Origin: Methanosarcinales archaeon
GTDB lineage: Archaea > Halobacteriota > Methanosarcinia > Methanosarcinales > Methanogasteraceae
Length of the DNA stretch: 6,636 nucleotides
Assembly: GCA_030672345.1 (NCBI GenBank)
Contig: DAOVGO010000044.1
Coordinates: 1 to 6,636, forward strand
Direction: 5' to 3'
Under the pieces are notes generated by a model. It was given only the letters and a program-made list of their open reading frames with translations, was not told where the DNA came from and made no database searches. Below are positions 1-4,857 of this stretch, in pieces; position 1 is the stretch's first letter, and each line of letters starts with the position of its first letter. A program made the translations under genes and the position numbers.

Positions 1-71
1 GTTTCCACCTTTTTTTGCAACGCTTTCACCTTTAAAAAGAGTGTAAAATCCAGCAATTCCTTCACTTTCAT
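1..71 (-). CDS. Possible N-terminus of an unidentified protein, cut by the window edge
   Basis: An open frame starts with ATG at 69-71 and runs without a stop to the left edge, beginning MKVKELLDFTLFLKVK. It lies 20 bases downstream of the ahcY stop on the same strand, so it could be the next gene of that transcript. A GAGGAG stretch directly precedes the ATG, which is too close for that start. It is well spaced (6 bases) for the in-frame GTG at codon 3, so the true start may be that GTG. About 23 residues are too few to recognise a family, and a chance frame of this length is quite possible. Confidence 0.35.
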   Translation of the reverse strand, partial: MKVKELLDFTLFLKVKALQKKVE

Positions 72-91
72 CTCCTCGCACCACCCCACAC

Positions 92-1348
92 CTACGTCCC
101 CATCGTCCACGAATGGAGATACTCATCCTGCTCCGGCGTCAGTTTCTCGATTGTTACACCCATCGCCGCAAGCTTCAGGCTTGCAACCTCATCATCGATC
201 TCGGATGGCACGGTATAGACCTTGTTATCCAGCGAACTGCCATGTTCCACGATATGGCGCACGCAGAGTGCCTGGTTCGCAAAACTCATATCCATGACCT
301 CCGGAGGATGCCCATACGCAGATGCAAGGTTGACCAGCCTGCCTTCAGCAAGCACATAGATGCGGTTGCCGTTTGCAAGCACATACTCCATCACGTCCTC
401 CTTCATCTCGTTTATCCCAACCGCAATCGACGCAAGCGCGGGTATATCGAGTTCGACATTGAAGTGCCCCGAGTTTGCAACGATCGCCTGATCACGCATC
501 ACCTCAAAGTGCTCCTTCCTGATCACCGCTATGTCGCCTGTGACTGTGATGAAGAGATCACCGATCCGCGCCGCATCCAGCATCGGCATGACCCGGTAGC
601 CGTCCATTACAGCCTCCAGAGCCTTTCTCGGGTGTACCTCGACGACGATTATGTTTGCGCCAAGCCCTTTCGCCCGCATGGCAACGCCCCTGCCGCACCA
701 GCCGTACCCGACCACGACCACGTTTTTTCCGGCGAGCAGTATGTTGGTTGCGTTCATGATGCCGTGGATGGTGCTCTGCCCGGTGCCGTACCGGTTGTCG
801 AACATCATCTTGGTCTCGGCGTCGTTGACCGCGATCACAGGATACGCGAGTGCGCCGTCGGCTGCCATCGCCCGCAGCCTGATCACGCCAGTGGTCGTCT
901 CCTCGCACCCGCCGATGATATCAGGGAGGAGACTCGGGTGCTTGCTGTGCACCTGTGCGATCGTGTCTGCGCCGTCGTCGAGCGTTACGTGCGGACCGAT
1001 CTTGATCGCTTCCTCGAGGCATTCGTAGTATTCCTCATCGTTTTCGCCCCTGAAAGCGAATACGTTGATCCCATCTGCTGCAAGGGCTGCTGCGACATCG
1101 TCCTGCGTGCTGAGCGGGTTTGAGCCTGCCAGTGCGATATTTGCGCCACCTGCACGGAGCGTCGTGATCAGATTCGCGGTCTCAACAGTCACATGCAGAC
1201 ATGCAACGACGTTTATGCCAACGAGTGGGCGCTCCTTTGCGAAGCGTTCCCCGATGATCCGGAGCACTGGCATGTGCCTGCGTGCCCACTCGATCCTGCG
1301 TGCGCCCTTCTCTGCGAGAGCCATGTCCTTGACAATATGCGATTTCAT
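92..1348 (-). CDS. ahcY: S-adenosylhomocysteine hydrolase, archaeal type (possibly S-inosylhomocysteine hydrolase)
   Basis: This cytoplasmic NAD-dependent enzyme splits S-adenosylhomocysteine, the by-product of SAM-dependent methylation, into homocysteine and adenosine. In some methanogens the family acts on S-inosylhomocysteine instead, and sequence alone does not separate the two here. The 418 residues match the archaeal form in length. Landmarks: ACLHVT (about 49-54) and NPLSTQDD (77-84) in the substrate domain; EETTTG (149-154); the active-site stretch with K180, D184 and N185 before RYGTGQST; the NAD-binding loop GYGWCGRG (214-221); NSGHFN (292-297) and YGHP (345-348). The archaeal WCGRG form replaces the bacterial DVGKG form, and the C-terminus ends near EYLHSW without the Lys-Tyr tail of animal enzymes. 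The start is ATG at 1346-1348 with AGAGGG 9 bases upstream. It lies 67 bases downstream of the DUF433 gene. Confidence 0.95.
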   Translation of the reverse strand: MKSHIVKDMALAEKGARRIEWARRHMPVLRIIGERFAKERPLVGINVVACLHVTVETANLITTLRAGGANIALAGSNPLSTQDDVAAALAADGINVFAFRGENDEEYYECLEEAIKIGPHVTLDDGADTIAQVHSKHPSLLPDIIGGCEETTTGVIRLRAMAADGALAYPVIAVNDAETKMMFDNRYGTGQSTIHGIMNATNILLAGKNVVVVGYGWCGRGVAMRAKGLGANIIVVEVHPRKALEAVMDGYRVMPMLDAARIGDLFITVTGDIAVIRKEHFEVMRDQAIVANSGHFNVELDIPALASIAVGINEMKEDVMEYVLANGNRIYVLAEGRLVNLASAYGHPPEVMDMSFANQALCVRHIVEHGSSLDNKVYTVPSEIDDEVASLKLAAMGVTIEKLTPEQDEYLHSWTMGT

Positions 1349-1357
1349 GTTATCTTT

Positions 1358-1363
1358 CCCTCT
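1358..1363 (-). promoter_or_regulatory. Ribosome binding site of ahcY
   Basis: On the minus strand AGAGGG lies 9 bases before the ATG at 1346-1348. It is an imperfect match to the archaeal GGAGGTG consensus but supports that ATG as the start. Confidence 0.4.
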
Positions 1364-1390
1364 GTTTCGATTGGTTTTGTGTGAGTGTGA

Positions 1391-1400
1391 TGATTTATCA
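1391..1400 (-). promoter_or_regulatory. Possible TATA box of ahcY
   Basis: TGATAAATCA on the minus strand lies between the DUF433 stop and ahcY. Its centre is about 48 bases before the ATG. A start of transcription 25 bases downstream would leave a leader of some 20 bases containing the AGAGGG site. It is a weak match to the archaeal TTTATATA consensus, and read-through from the DUF433 gene is equally possible. Confidence 0.3.
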
Positions 1401-1415
1401 GGCTGGTTTTGAGCC

Positions 1416-1691
1416 CTACGAAGTCCATGCAGCCGCCTGACTCCCTAACGCTTCTACATTCTTCTGCGATATGGGATATACATGCTCTTCCTTCAGAAGA
1501 TCGGTAGCATATTGTAGTGCGGCAAGGATATCCGCCTTACCTATCTGCGGATAGTTCTCGAATATTTCTTCATAAGTCCAGCCGTTAGCCAGAAGTTCCA
1601 GAAGAAGTTCGACAGAGATTCTTGTTCCTCTCAGCATCGGCTTACCTGCAAGTATATCCGGATCGATTATTATGCGGTCTTCTGGTTCCAT
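1416..1691 (-). CDS. DUF433 family protein (antitoxin-like)
   Basis: This small 91-residue protein has the DUF433 signature: RIIIDPDILAGKPMLRGTRI at about residues 6-25, then helices with VELLLELLANGWTYEEI and a tail YPQIGKADILAALQYA. DUF433 proteins are predicted helix-turn-helix DNA binders, commonly paired with a PIN-like (DUF5615) toxin gene just downstream, and so viewed as antitoxins. No such partner is present: the next gene on the strand is ahcY. It is therefore an orphan antitoxin or a free-standing regulator. The start is ATG at 1689-1691 with GAGGTG 6 bases upstream. The last 20 residues (QKNVEALGSQAAAWTS end) lie outside the core and look poorly conserved. Confidence 0.85.
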   Translation of the reverse strand: MEPEDRIIIDPDILAGKPMLRGTRISVELLLELLANGWTYEEIFENYPQIGKADILAALQYATDLLKEEHVYPISQKNVEALGSQAAAWTS

Positions 1692-1697
1692 CGTTTA

Positions 1698-1703
1698 CAC
1701 CTC
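1698..1703 (-). promoter_or_regulatory. Ribosome binding site of the DUF433 gene
   Basis: GAGGTG on the minus strand lies 6 bases before the ATG at 1691. It is a near-perfect archaeal Shine-Dalgarno sequence and fixes the start. Confidence 0.7.
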
Positions 1704-1728
1704 TATCTATTACTTCTCTGTGGAATGC

Positions 1729-1736
1729 CTTAAATA
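1729..1736 (-). promoter_or_regulatory. TATA box of the DUF433 gene
   Basis: TATTTAAG on the minus strand is centred about 41 bases before the ATG. Transcription starting about 26 bases downstream would give a leader of about 15 bases that just includes the GAGGTG site. The gap to the HAD gene stop (1692-1902) otherwise shows no gene. Confidence 0.55.
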
Positions 1737-1902
1737 CGGATGCCCAAACCCGAGGCTCGCCCTCCCGTAATTTATCTGTTCTCCGGTATCCGAGGACGCA
1801 TAAGAAACAATGGCACGATGTCTCACAAGCACCTTCACGATCCATTCAAGCGCGGAGAAGATGCCAGCACCCCCGCCTCCGCCGAGCGTGAGAATCCTGG
1901 GC

Positions 1903-2889
1903 TCATCCGAGTTTTGCAGCCTCGCCACGCACCAGTTTCCGGAACCTCCCGTGAGCGTCGATGACCGCACTGATCTTGCCTGCGTCCGCACCGACGAGAC
2001 AGTCCACACGCGGATCATTCCTGTATTCCTCTTCGAGCGCCCGCGCCAGTTCGACCGCATCATCCCCTCGTGCGTGCGCCTCTGCAAACTCCAGCACAAG
2101 TCCGATGTCAGTGCCGCACAGCGCGATGTTCGCGTACGGAATCGCGTACTCGTTGCCGTTGAAGACGATCGCAACCCCGCCCGCATCCCGGACCCGCCCG
2201 AGCATCGCAAAGTCGGTGATCGAATCCCCGACAGCGACCAGTTCGCCGGGCGAGATGTTGTGGCTGGCAGCGATTCTCTCCAGCGCCTCCACCTTGCGTG
2301 CGCCTCCGACCACCCGCACCTCTGAGAAAAGATCGCCAAATCCGGTTTCTTTCAGTTCCTCGAAGTAAAAATCGTTTAGCCGTTTAAACATCGTTTCATC
2401 GTCATCGTCATCGCCAGCGATATCAAGAATGTCCTCCTCGATTCTCTGTATGCATGCGATATCGTCCTTGGTGAGCCGCTCTCTCAAGCCTGTAAGATCG
2501 AGTTTCGTGCACGAGATGTGATCCTGATCCACGTCGAGCGCTGCGCCGACCTGGCGTGCGTGCTGCTCGTAGCTCGTTGAAATGATGTGCACATCCCAGC
2601 CGCCGCTCTTCAACCTTGCGATCAGGTCCTTTGCGCCGGCAACGATCCTTGCACGCGACGAGACCTCTGTGATATCCGACTCCCTGATCCCGTGCGTGAG
2701 CAGGAACGGGGCGATGAGCGCAAGCGTATCGCCGGGTTCGTAGTTTTCACGACCCGCGAGCGCCAAAAAGTCGTCGTATCGGCTCAGCGTCTCGAATATT
2801 ACGTCCCCATTCTCGATTAATGATGTTACCTCGTAGGCGTTGTCCTGTGGCGATAAGGGACCTTCCAGATCAAAGCAGATGACGTTCAT
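1903..2889 (-). CDS. HAD-superfamily hydrolase, phosphoserine-phosphatase-like (archaeal)
   Basis: This is a 328-residue HAD phosphatase. Motif I is FDLEGPL with the nucleophile D7. The usual second Asp is a Glu (DxE instead of DxD), a form I recall from an archaeal subfamily sometimes labelled energy-converting hydrogenase subunit R. Motif II is IISTS (102-106), motif III is K199 in GGARK, and motif IV is GDSITD (221-226). The cap domain lies between motifs I and II, and an acidic run of five Asp (160-164) sits in an inserted segment. The substrate is unknown. The frame could begin at a TTG (2917-2919) ten codons earlier. I chose ATG 2887-2889 because it places motif I at residue 7, as is usual, and because a TATA box lies about 25 bases upstream of it. 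It is the last gene of the DUF1599-VIT1 run. Confidence 0.85.
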   Translation of the reverse strand: MNVICFDLEGPLSPQDNAYEVTSLIENGDVIFETLSRYDDFLALAGRENYEPGDTLALIAPFLLTHGIRESDITEVSSRARIVAGAKDLIARLKSGGWDVHIISTSYEQHARQVGAALDVDQDHISCTKLDLTGLRERLTKDDIACIQRIEEDILDIAGDDDDDETMFKRLNDFYFEELKETGFGDLFSEVRVVGGARKVEALERIAASHNISPGELVAVGDSITDFAMLGRVRDAGGVAIVFNGNEYAIPYANIALCGTDIGLVLEFAEAHARGDDAVELARALEEEYRNDPRVDCLVGADAGKISAVIDAHGRFRKLVRGEAAKLG

Positions 2890-2909
2890 GCCAACAGATA
2901 TGATGCCTG

Positions 2910-2917
2910 CATATATC
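2910..2917 (-). promoter_or_regulatory. TATA box giving a leaderless HAD-gene transcript
   Basis: GATATATG on the minus strand is centred about 25 bases before the ATG at 2889, the distance expected between an archaeal TATA box and the transcription start. No Shine-Dalgarno site precedes that ATG. Together these suggest a transcript starting at or next to the ATG, in addition to any read-through from the upstream membrane protein gene. Confidence 0.45.
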
Positions 2918-2928
2918 AAAGTCTCGCG

Positions 2929-3453
2929 TCAGTGCACGCCGCCCAGCAAACCAACCAGCACCACGACGAGAATGCCGAGAATGACCATCTTCGCAACCGA
3001 TGCGACGACGTTCTTCCCTGATAGTCTTCCTGAATAGATTCCAAGCGCAACCAGCGAAGAAAGGCTCGCTCCAATCGAAATCATAAGCGCGTTTGACTCG
3101 AGGACGACGAATGGTATGATCGGTATCAGGGAGCCGATGAAACTCGCACCCCCGTGCGTAATCGAGTCGAGCCAGATCTTCCGTTTGGTTCCCGCCTCGA
3201 TCTGTGTGCCGGTTAGCCTGCGGAGAAGCGGTCGTTCCTTCTCAGCCAGTTTGGCGTACTCAACCGTGCTCTCTGCCAGATACGAGCCGATGCCATTGGT
3301 CACAGCAAGCGCCACTGCAACACCCAGACCGACCTGCACAACCCCTTCGTTTGTGGCGCCCGCGGTCGACGCCCCGATAACGCCCCCGAGCACCGCAAGA
3401 ACGCCGTCGATGCTGCCCAGGATGACGTATCGTCCCTGTTCCGCTTTTGTCAT
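2929..3453 (-). CDS. VIT1/CCC1-family membrane protein (TIGR00267-like, putative iron/manganese transporter)
   Basis: This is a 174-residue membrane protein of the VIT1/CCC1 group, whose characterised members move Fe2+ or Mn2+ out of the cytosol. The opening ILGSIDGVLAVLGGVIGAS (about 11-29) is the family's first-helix signature. I see about five membrane segments: 9-30, 37-60, 101-118, 120-141 and 149-172. A charged stretch at 61-99 (AKLAEKERPLLRRLTG) corresponds to the cytoplasmic metal-binding region of larger members. It is shorter than plant or yeast VIT1/CCC1 but normal for the archaeal form. The ATG at 3451-3453 overlaps the stop of the upstream DUF1599 gene (ATGA) and has no clear ribosome binding site, so it is probably translationally coupled. 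The transported metal is not known. Confidence 0.85.
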   Translation of the reverse strand: MTKAEQGRYVILGSIDGVLAVLGGVIGASTAGATNEGVVQVGLGVAVALAVTNGIGSYLAESTVEYAKLAEKERPLLRRLTGTQIEAGTKRKIWLDSITHGGASFIGSLIPIIPFVVLESNALMISIGASLSSLVALGIYSGRLSGKNVVASVAKMVILGILVVVLVGLLGGVH

Positions 3454-3728
3454 GTGGTTTTCGCTTCGCGCATCTTGATCAATGCAAATATGCAGTAATT
3501 GATGATATCCCTGTATTCAGCCTCGATACCTTCGGAAACTTTCGGAGGAACTTTTGATTCCTCCAGACTGCGTATCCTGCACACCTTAACGAGTATCTGA
3601 TCGGTTATCGACGGAAGCCGCATCGCCCTCCACGAATCACCATAATCTGCGTTTTTTGCGACCATCAGCTCTCTGAGTTCCCTGAGGATCTCATCATATT
3701 CCTTGATCGTGTCTCTTTCCTGTGACAT
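3450..3728 (-). CDS. DUF1599 family protein, MazG-like (nucleotide modification associated domain 1)
   Basis: This 92-residue, all-helical protein carries the DUF1599 signature KNADYGDSW (25-33), then the SITDQILVKVCRI helix and VSEGIEAEYRDIINY (64-78). The E71-x-x-D74 pair resembles the metal-binding acidic motif of MazG-type nucleotide pyrophosphatases, and the family is thought to be related to them. A role in nucleotide clean-up or modified-nucleotide metabolism is therefore plausible but unproven. It is the first gene of an apparent operon, overlapping the membrane protein gene by 4 bases. The start is ATG 3726-3728 with AGGTG 5 bases upstream and a TATA box further up. Confidence 0.8.
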   Translation of the reverse strand: MSQERDTIKEYDEILRELRELMVAKNADYGDSWRAMRLPSITDQILVKVCRIRSLEESKVPPKVSEGIEAEYRDIINYCIFALIKMREAKTT

Positions 3729-3733
3729 ATCAG

Positions 3734-3738
3734 CACCT
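3734..3738 (-). promoter_or_regulatory. Ribosome binding site of the DUF1599 gene
   Basis: AGGTG on the minus strand, 5 bases before the ATG at 3728, is a good archaeal Shine-Dalgarno match. Confidence 0.6.
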
Positions 3739-3755
3739 GTACTCTGGTCTACGCT

Positions 3756-3763
3756 GATATAAG
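3756..3763 (-). promoter_or_regulatory. TATA box of the DUF1599-VIT1-HAD operon
   Basis: CTTATATC on the minus strand is centred about 31 bases before the ATG. This implies a very short leader, close to the AGGTG site. Confidence 0.5.
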
Positions 3764-3916
3764 TGTCTTGCCATCCCTCTGGTTTGGCAAAATCCCTGCC
3801 GGAAAAATTCTAAAAAATCCGTAACTCCATCATGCGCGGCGATGAAAAGTCCGTTAATGATATGAATGGTGCCATAAGCACGCTCAAGGCAGAGGTCGAT
3901 GCATGTCAGGCAACCT
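3764..3916. other. Stretch with no recognised gene, including a T-rich possible terminator
   Basis: Together with the two gene remnants to its right this makes about 590 bases (3729-4318) without an intact gene. On the minus strand 3803-3817 holds two T runs that could stop transcription from the right. A plus-strand open frame from ATG 3832 could encode a short helical peptide, but it runs into the antisense of the cytochrome remnant and has no ribosome binding site, so I do not call it. Confidence 0.4.
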
Positions 3917-4157
3917 TCACGGAGCTTGTCGCCGCCAGAAACGGGATCGCTGAATACGTTTCCACAGTAGATACATTGCAGCCACAAGACCGCCCAGCGC
4001 CGACACAATATTCCGAAACCGGGTGTTGAGGCTTCACCTGCACTATCTTTATCCTCTGCCTGCTCATCTACTAGACTCTCCGCATTGAAATCAGCAAGAT
4101 TCAGGCTCTCGGCAGGCGTCGTCGCAATGATCAGATTCCCGGATGCGTCCTTCTCGA
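3917..4157 (-). pseudogene. Remnant of an octahaem cytochrome C-terminus (left copy of the duplicated locus)
   Basis: Read on the minus strand from about 4157, this gives EKDASGNLIIATTPAESLNL then ADFNA, a variable acidic spacer and STPGFGI. It matches the tail of the intact cytochrome at 4858-6363 (EKDASGNLISATKPGESLNL, ADFNA, STPGFGI): 22 of 25 residues agree in the first block. After GFGI the frame breaks: two extra bases (an AT pair) near 4007-4010 shift it. The restored frame reads VSALGGLVAAMYLLWKR, the counterpart of the PGF-CTERM membrane segment, and ends at TGA 3917-3919. Recognisable homology stops near 3957. No haem motif survives, so it is a gene end without its body and not functional. 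Confidence 0.8.
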
Positions 4158-4177
4158 ATCGGTGTTCGCGTTCGATC

Positions 4178-4264
4178 TCACAACACCCGTGTCTTCGCGG
4201 TCGGTCTCGGCGTCTTCCCGGGCGAGGAAACGGAAGCCTCCACCGTCATGCAGACGTTCATCGA
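4178..4264 (-). pseudogene. Remnant of a cupin C-terminus (left copy of the duplicated locus)
   Basis: On the minus strand the segment reads RFL, then, after a one-base shift, KTPRPTAKTRVL and a stop at 4178-4180. The intact cupin at the right edge ends RFLVVKTPRPKEKTRVL and a stop. The extra base (a G in the GGGAAG run) breaks the frame. Upstream of about 4264 the resemblance fades. The cytochrome remnant follows within about 20 bases, whereas in the intact copy about 1.4 kb separates the same two points, so the body of the left cytochrome was deleted. The remnant runs up to the promoter of the plus-strand antitoxin gene. Confidence 0.7.
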
Positions 4265-4285
4265 TGCCGAATGTTTTTGCGTAAG

Positions 4286-4293
4286 CTATAAAT
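4286..4293 (+). promoter_or_regulatory. TATA box of the toxin-antitoxin operon
   Basis: CTATAAAT on the plus strand is centred about 30 bases before the GTG at 4319. The transcript would begin within a few bases of that codon. No Shine-Dalgarno site is present, so the antitoxin mRNA is probably leaderless or nearly so. Confidence 0.5.
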
Positions 4294-4318
4294 GTTATTG
4301 CGTCGCGTCCATCAATAG

Positions 4319-4513
4319 GTGACAACAGTGTCCGCCACAACAATCGCGGTTTCTTCGGAGACAAAAGATATATTACTCCGTTTCGGGGCGGAAAAAGAGA
4401 GTTACGACCACGTAATCAAGAAGCTCATCGAAGACGCAGGCTGGAAAGAGCTGGATGCTCGATGGAACCAGATCCTTGCAGAAGATGAGTTCATCCCTCT
4501 GGATGAGTTGTAA
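4319..4513 (+). CDS. Antitoxin, RelB/VapB-like ribbon-helix-helix (archaeal DUF7557-like)
   Basis: This is a 64-residue antitoxin. Residues 6-36 (ATTIAVSSETKDILLRFG, then SYDHVIKKLIED) have the pattern common to archaeal antitoxins of RelE and PIN toxins: a short DNA-binding strand, two helices, then a longer helix. The C-terminal stretch WKELDARWNQILAEDEFIPL is acidic and would wrap the toxin. It should neutralise the toxin encoded immediately downstream and repress its own promoter. The start is GTG at 4319; a second GTG in frame at 4328 is an alternative that removes three residues. It is on the opposite strand to its neighbours and lies between the remnant and intact copies of the cupin-cytochrome locus, which suggests a mobile or selfish module. 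Confidence 0.75.
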   Translation: MTTVSATTIAVSSETKDILLRFGAEKESYDHVIKKLIEDAGWKELDARWNQILAEDEFIPLDEL

Positions 4514-4779
4514 TATACACCGTAATCGTTTCTCGAACGTTTCAGAAGCAATTCCGTTCCTTGCAGAAGAAATTGCAAGAGAGGATCAAAAACGCACTGA
4601 AAGAACTGGAAATAAACCCGAATCAACCAAGATCCGGGGCAGATATAAAACCTCTGAAGAAGACCAAACCACAGAAACACCGGATAAGAGTGGGCGAATA
4701 CCGTATAATTTACCTGATTGAAGACAATACTGTGCACGTAATCGAAGTTTTCAGGCGAGGCAGAGGATACCCAGAATAA
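4513..4779 (+). CDS. RelE/ParE-family toxin with a lost or non-canonical start codon
   Basis: The frame encodes a typical archaeal RelE: YTVIVSRTFQKQFRSLQKKL (strand and first helices), ERIKNALKELEINP, then the basic core KKTKPQKHRIRVGEYRIIYL and VIEVFRRGRGYPE. Such toxins cut mRNA on the ribosome; the Arg/Lys-rich strands are the expected catalytic surface. An ATG should precede YTVIV, but the codon there (4513-4515) is ATA and the next codon upstream but two is a stop (4504-4506). A single change, ATA to ATG, would restore the usual TAATG overlap with the antitoxin stop. The first usable start in frame is TTG at 4561, which would remove the first strand and part of the first helix (72 residues). 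The toxin may therefore be weak, inactive or initiated at ATA. Confidence 0.75.
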   Translation: MYTVIVSRTFQKQFRSLQKKLQERIKNALKELEINPNQPRSGADIKPLKKTKPQKHRIRVGEYRIIYLIEDNTVHVIEVFRRGRGYPE

Positions 4780-4799
4780 TGTTTATCCAATGTTTATCA
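4778..4799. repeat. Tandem 11-base direct repeat
   Basis: AATGTTTATCC at 4778-4788 is followed at once by AATGTTTATCA at 4789-4799. It begins in the toxin stop codon. Its role is unknown; it could be a small duplication or a binding site. Confidence 0.6.
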
Positions 4800-4801
4800 C
4801 C

Positions 4802-4839
4802 TAAAAATAAATGTGAGTGAATGGATTCACCATCCACTC
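4802..4839 (-). terminator. Hairpin and T-rich tract after the octahaem cytochrome
   Basis: Plus-strand 4815-4824 (GAGTGAATGG) and 4830-4839 (CCATCCACTC) form a 10-base-pair stem with one mismatch and a 5-base loop. Read in the direction of the cytochrome gene it comes 18 bases after the stop and is followed by ATTTATTTTTAG. This fits a transcription terminator for that gene; it could also help end the converging toxin transcript. Confidence 0.55.
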
Positions 4840-4857
4840 GTTCCCTGTTCTGTCTAT

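Noticed and set aside
113..1123. Long plus-strand open frame of 336 codons
   Set aside because: It lies entirely antisense to ahcY, whose product is unmistakable; the Arg/His/Asp-rich translation matches no family and is a codon-bias shadow.
1710..2339. Minus-strand open frame of 209 codons overlapping the HAD gene end
   Set aside because: It is Arg/Ser/Thr-rich, out of frame with the HAD motifs, and has no recognisable family or start signal.
3730..4008. Minus-strand open frame with CIYCG and CLTC pairs that looks like a zinc ribbon
   Set aside because: Its first part is the out-of-frame reading of the cytochrome remnant's membrane segment, and it has no ribosome binding site; the cysteines are a by-product.
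3832..4029. Plus-strand open frame starting MRGDEKSVNDMNGAISTLKA
   Set aside because: The helical first part looks mildly protein-like, but the last third is antisense to the cytochrome remnant and there is no ribosome binding site or clear promoter.
4131..4364. Minus-strand open frame of 77 codons
   Set aside because: It joins the antisense of the antitoxin start with the out-of-frame cupin remnant; the remnant explains the similarity to the right edge.
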